From Candidatus Micrarchaeota archaeon CG08_land_8_20_14_0_20_59_11 (lineage in GTDB: Archaea > Micrarchaeota > Micrarchaeia > Norongarragalinales > Norongarragalinaceae): a stretch of 7,574 nt of DNA. Location: contig PEXZ01000052.1 in the NCBI GenBank assembly GCA_002763345.1, positions 1 through 7,574 of the forward strand, read 5' to 3'. The notes beneath the pieces are model-generated. The model was not told the origin of the DNA. It saw only the letters and a list, made by a program, of their open reading frames with translations, and searched no databases. A program made the position numbers and the translations under genes. This document shows, one piece after another, positions 6,016 through 7,574 of this stretch; position 1 is the first letter of the stretch; every line of letters starts with the position of its first letter.

Positions 6016-7061
6016 CCTGCGTCCTGTATGGCCGTGCCGACGATTTCGTCGCCGAGCATCCGAATCATCACCGACGCCAGTATCGTTTCATTAACCGCGC
6101 GTTCCAGCTTCACGAGCCCGTACGCGCCCTCGAGCTTCGCCTTCGGCACCGCGCGCGTTTCGTTGCTTTCAGACGCAATCGAGACGTCGTCAGTGAAACC
6201 GAGCATCGCGTAGCGCATGATGCGGACGTCGCACGCGTCTGCAAGCGTTTCCGAGATTTTTTCCGCAAGCGCGGACACGTTTGCGCCCGCATCAGCAGCG
6301 ACGTTGTAGCTCCTGTTTTCCTCCACCGCGTCCGTGGCGTTGACGCCCCTGATGCCCGCAAGCAGCGCAGTCGCGTTCGTAGCGTTGCAGCGCACCCACA
6401 GCGCGTCCTCGAGCTGCGCTATGCGCGCCACGCCGAACCCGCCGCCCTCATAAACCGTCGGTTGCGGAGCTGCGCCGCGCTTCTCCTCCATCACGACGCG
6501 CAACCCCTCGGCGGTTATCTGCAATATGACCGTCATCGTGACGTCGTCGCCCTCGGCGTGCCTCGCGTCGACGTACGGCGGATAAACCGACTGCAGGTAG
6601 TTCAGGTCCTTCGGCGCCAGCACCTTCGTGGCGTTTCCGGGCGGGAACTCCGTGGCAGTGAGCGTTTCCTTGAATTCGAGCTTGGACGAGCGCAGGATTG
6701 TCGCTTCGCATTTATCCGCGAGCTTTTCCGCAATCGAGTCCGCCACGCCCGCCGATGAATTCGAGAGCATGAGGATGTAGCTCGTTTCGCCAGCTGCGAC
6801 TGCCCGCGAAATCCCCGGCACGGCATTGAGCAGCCCGCTCACGTCCTCGGTTGTATTGCAGGACACGAACAGCGTCCCCCCGAGGGTTCCTATAGTCGCA
6901 TTGACGGTTCCGCTTCCCTCGAACTCCTGCGCCTGCGGGGAGGGCGTGGGCGTCGCCTGCTCAACCGGCTTCCACATCACCACGACGAACGCCTCGAGCA
7001 CGAACGCCAGTATGATGAATACTGTGAATCCCATGATTATTTTTTGTTTCGTTATCTTCAT
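6012..7061 (-). CDS. Unrecognised membrane-anchored ectodomain protein with internal duplication
   Basis: I do not recognise a family. The 349 residues start with a short basic tail and a single hydrophobic helix (about 8-29), then a Thr/Pro linker (ATPTPSP, 36-42), so the remaining 310 residues should lie outside the membrane as a signal-anchor protein. The ectodomain is a tandem duplication: unit 1 at about 48-194 and unit 2 at about 205-349. Matching landmarks include E-G-S/G-G at 48 and 205, F-V-S-C-N68-69 against W-V-R-C-N225-226, IAEKLADKC118 against ISETLADAC277, ATILR against VRIMR, and a final VTMTVILQ against ILASVMIR strand. Each unit carries two Cys about 50 residues apart (C68/C118, C225/C277), suggesting one disulfide per unit. 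There are 11 Asn-x-Ser/Thr sequons, fitting archaeal N-glycosylation. It lies in an operon between the KH protein and FKBP; the start ATG follows GTGAT. A surface or adhesion-like role is only inference. Confidence 0.85.
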   Translation of the reverse strand: MKITKQKIIMGFTVFIILAFVLEAFVVVMWKPVEQATPTPSPQAQEFEGSGTVNATIGTLGGTLFVSCNTTEDVSGLLNAVPGISRAVAAGETSYILMLSNSSAGVADSIAEKLADKCEATILRSSKLEFKETLTATEFPPGNATKVLAPKDLNYLQSVYPPYVDARHAEGDDVTMTVILQITAEGLRVVMEEKRGAAPQPTVYEGGGFGVARIAQLEDALWVRCNATNATALLAGIRGVNATDAVEENRSYNVAADAGANVSALAEKISETLADACDVRIMRYAMLGFTDDVSIASESNETRAVPKAKLEGAYGLVKLERAVNETILASVMIRMLGDEIVGTAIQDAG

Positions 7062-7064
7062 GTC

Positions 7065-7072
7065 GCATCACT
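7065..7072 (-). promoter_or_regulatory. Ribosome binding site for the ectodomain gene overlapping the upstream stop
   Basis: The minus strand reads GAGTGATGCGACATG: GTGAT contains the TGA stop (7070-7068) of the KH gene and lies five bases before the ATG at 7061. The layout is the same as at the next junction of this operon. Confidence 0.6.
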
Positions 7073-7550
7073 CTACTTTCAGTTCGGTTTTCTTCCCAAG
7101 TATCTCCGTCAGCAGGCCGTTCAGGACTTGCAGGTTCGTCGGAAGCCGCGGCATGTCCCTTTTCGGGATACGCACGCGGTATTCTTCGCCTCCTGCCTTG
7201 AACACCTTGTTTATCCCGAGCAGCTTCGCAGGCAGCAGGATTTCGGCAATCCTGTCGTGCGGGTTCGCGTTCCCGTCCACCACCTTTATCTTCCTGCCCA
7301 GCGCCGCGTTCAGCGCAGAAACGTTCCTTCCGCCGCGGCCTATGACCGCCGACGGTTCCTTCGTGAATATTACGATGATGCCGCCCCTTTCCACGGCGCG
7401 GTCGAAACCCGCCTGCGCGCCGAGCTCGTACAGCTTCCGAGCGACCGCGACGTCCGCCTCGGTTATCTCGCCGGACGCGCGCCGCGCTTCGCAGCCCGCG
7501 CAAAGCGAACCAGTTGCGAGGCACGATTCGCATATCGGCGTCTTGCTCAT
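7068..7550 (-). CDS. Zinc-finger KH-domain RNA-binding protein, NusA-like
   Basis: A 160-residue cytoplasmic protein, probably RNA binding and related to the archaeal NusA-like KH proteins. The N-terminus holds a compact zinc finger C7-x2-C10-x6-C17-x2-C20. A helical link (about 30-50) leads to a KH domain at about 55-92 with the RNA-gripping G71-R-G-G74 loop followed by the helix NVSALNAALGRKIKVV. A second KH-like half (about 105-160) has the fold pattern but no GxxG (RLPTN appears in that area), so only the first KH domain looks competent. It differs from the canonical two-KH archaeal NusA of about 140 residues by the added zinc finger. Start: ATG 7550 with AGGTG three bases upstream; a GTG at 7556 would extend it by two residues but lacks its own ribosome binding site. 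It is the first visible gene of the operon; the promoter or upstream genes lie outside the window. Confidence 0.85.
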   Translation of the reverse strand: MSKTPICESCLATGSLCAGCEARRASGEITEADVAVARKLYELGAQAGFDRAVERGGIIVIFTKEPSAVIGRGGRNVSALNAALGRKIKVVDGNANPHDRIAEILLPAKLLGINKVFKAGGEEYRVRIPKRDMPRLPTNLQVLNGLLTEILGKKTELKVE

Positions 7551-7574
7551 AAGCACCTAAAATGCGGGAGGGGC

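Noticed and set aside
5613..6758. Plus-strand frame of 381 codons across the FKBP and ectodomain genes
   Set aside because: Antisense to two genes in a tight operon; low-complexity Arg/Val/His-rich product without motifs.
6826..7560. Plus-strand frame of 244 codons, Ser/Thr/Pro-rich
   Set aside because: Antisense to the KH gene with its intact zinc finger and GxxG and to the N-terminus of the ectodomain gene; the composition mirrors those genes.

Overview
The window looks like a compact, GC-rich archaeal chromosome. The evidence for archaea is a tRNA-Leu carrying an intron in the bulge-helix-bulge position, tRNAs without encoded CCA, a glutamyl-tRNA synthetase with the archaeal N-terminal extension, a zinc-finger/KH protein of the archaeal NusA-like type, a long archaeal-type FKBP, and TATA boxes centred about 25-28 bases before start codons (leaderless transcripts). 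The lineage cannot be fixed from this stretch. A DPANN-type or euryarchaeal genome would fit; this is only an impression.

Layout, left to right. (1) 1-1257, minus strand: a small two-segment membrane protein (DUF3566-like) followed by glutamyl-tRNA synthetase. The two genes overlap by the four bases ATGA, and the synthetase runs off the left edge. (2) 1301-3910, minus: a full-length MgtA-type (P3B) magnesium-transporting P-type ATPase with its own promoter and one unexpected change in its ion-binding helix. (3) 3911-4441: an RNA-gene region holding tRNA-Leu(CAA) with a 22-base intron and tRNA-Ala(CGC) with C instead of U at position 33, both minus strand, separated by several inverted repeats and T-rich tracts. 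(4) 4442-5371, plus strand: an LPG-synthase/flippase-like integral membrane protein with a leaderless promoter. Its 3' end overlaps the convergent FKBP gene by 44 bases. (5) 5328-7550, minus: a three-gene operon, read from right to left, of a zinc-finger KH RNA-binding protein, an unrecognised membrane-anchored ectodomain protein built from an internal duplication, and an FKBP-type peptidyl-prolyl isomerase. The two gaps in this operon are six bases each, and in both the TGA stop codon is embedded in a GTGAT ribosome binding site for the next gene.

Most genes are informational or cell-envelope housekeeping functions. There is no mobile element, CRISPR array or defence cassette. The most unusual items are the duplicated, sequon-rich surface protein, the TM4 glutamate-to-alanine change in the MgtA homologue, the C33 tRNA-Ala, and a perfect 9-bp inverted repeat in the tRNA-Ala/membrane-protein divergent promoter region.
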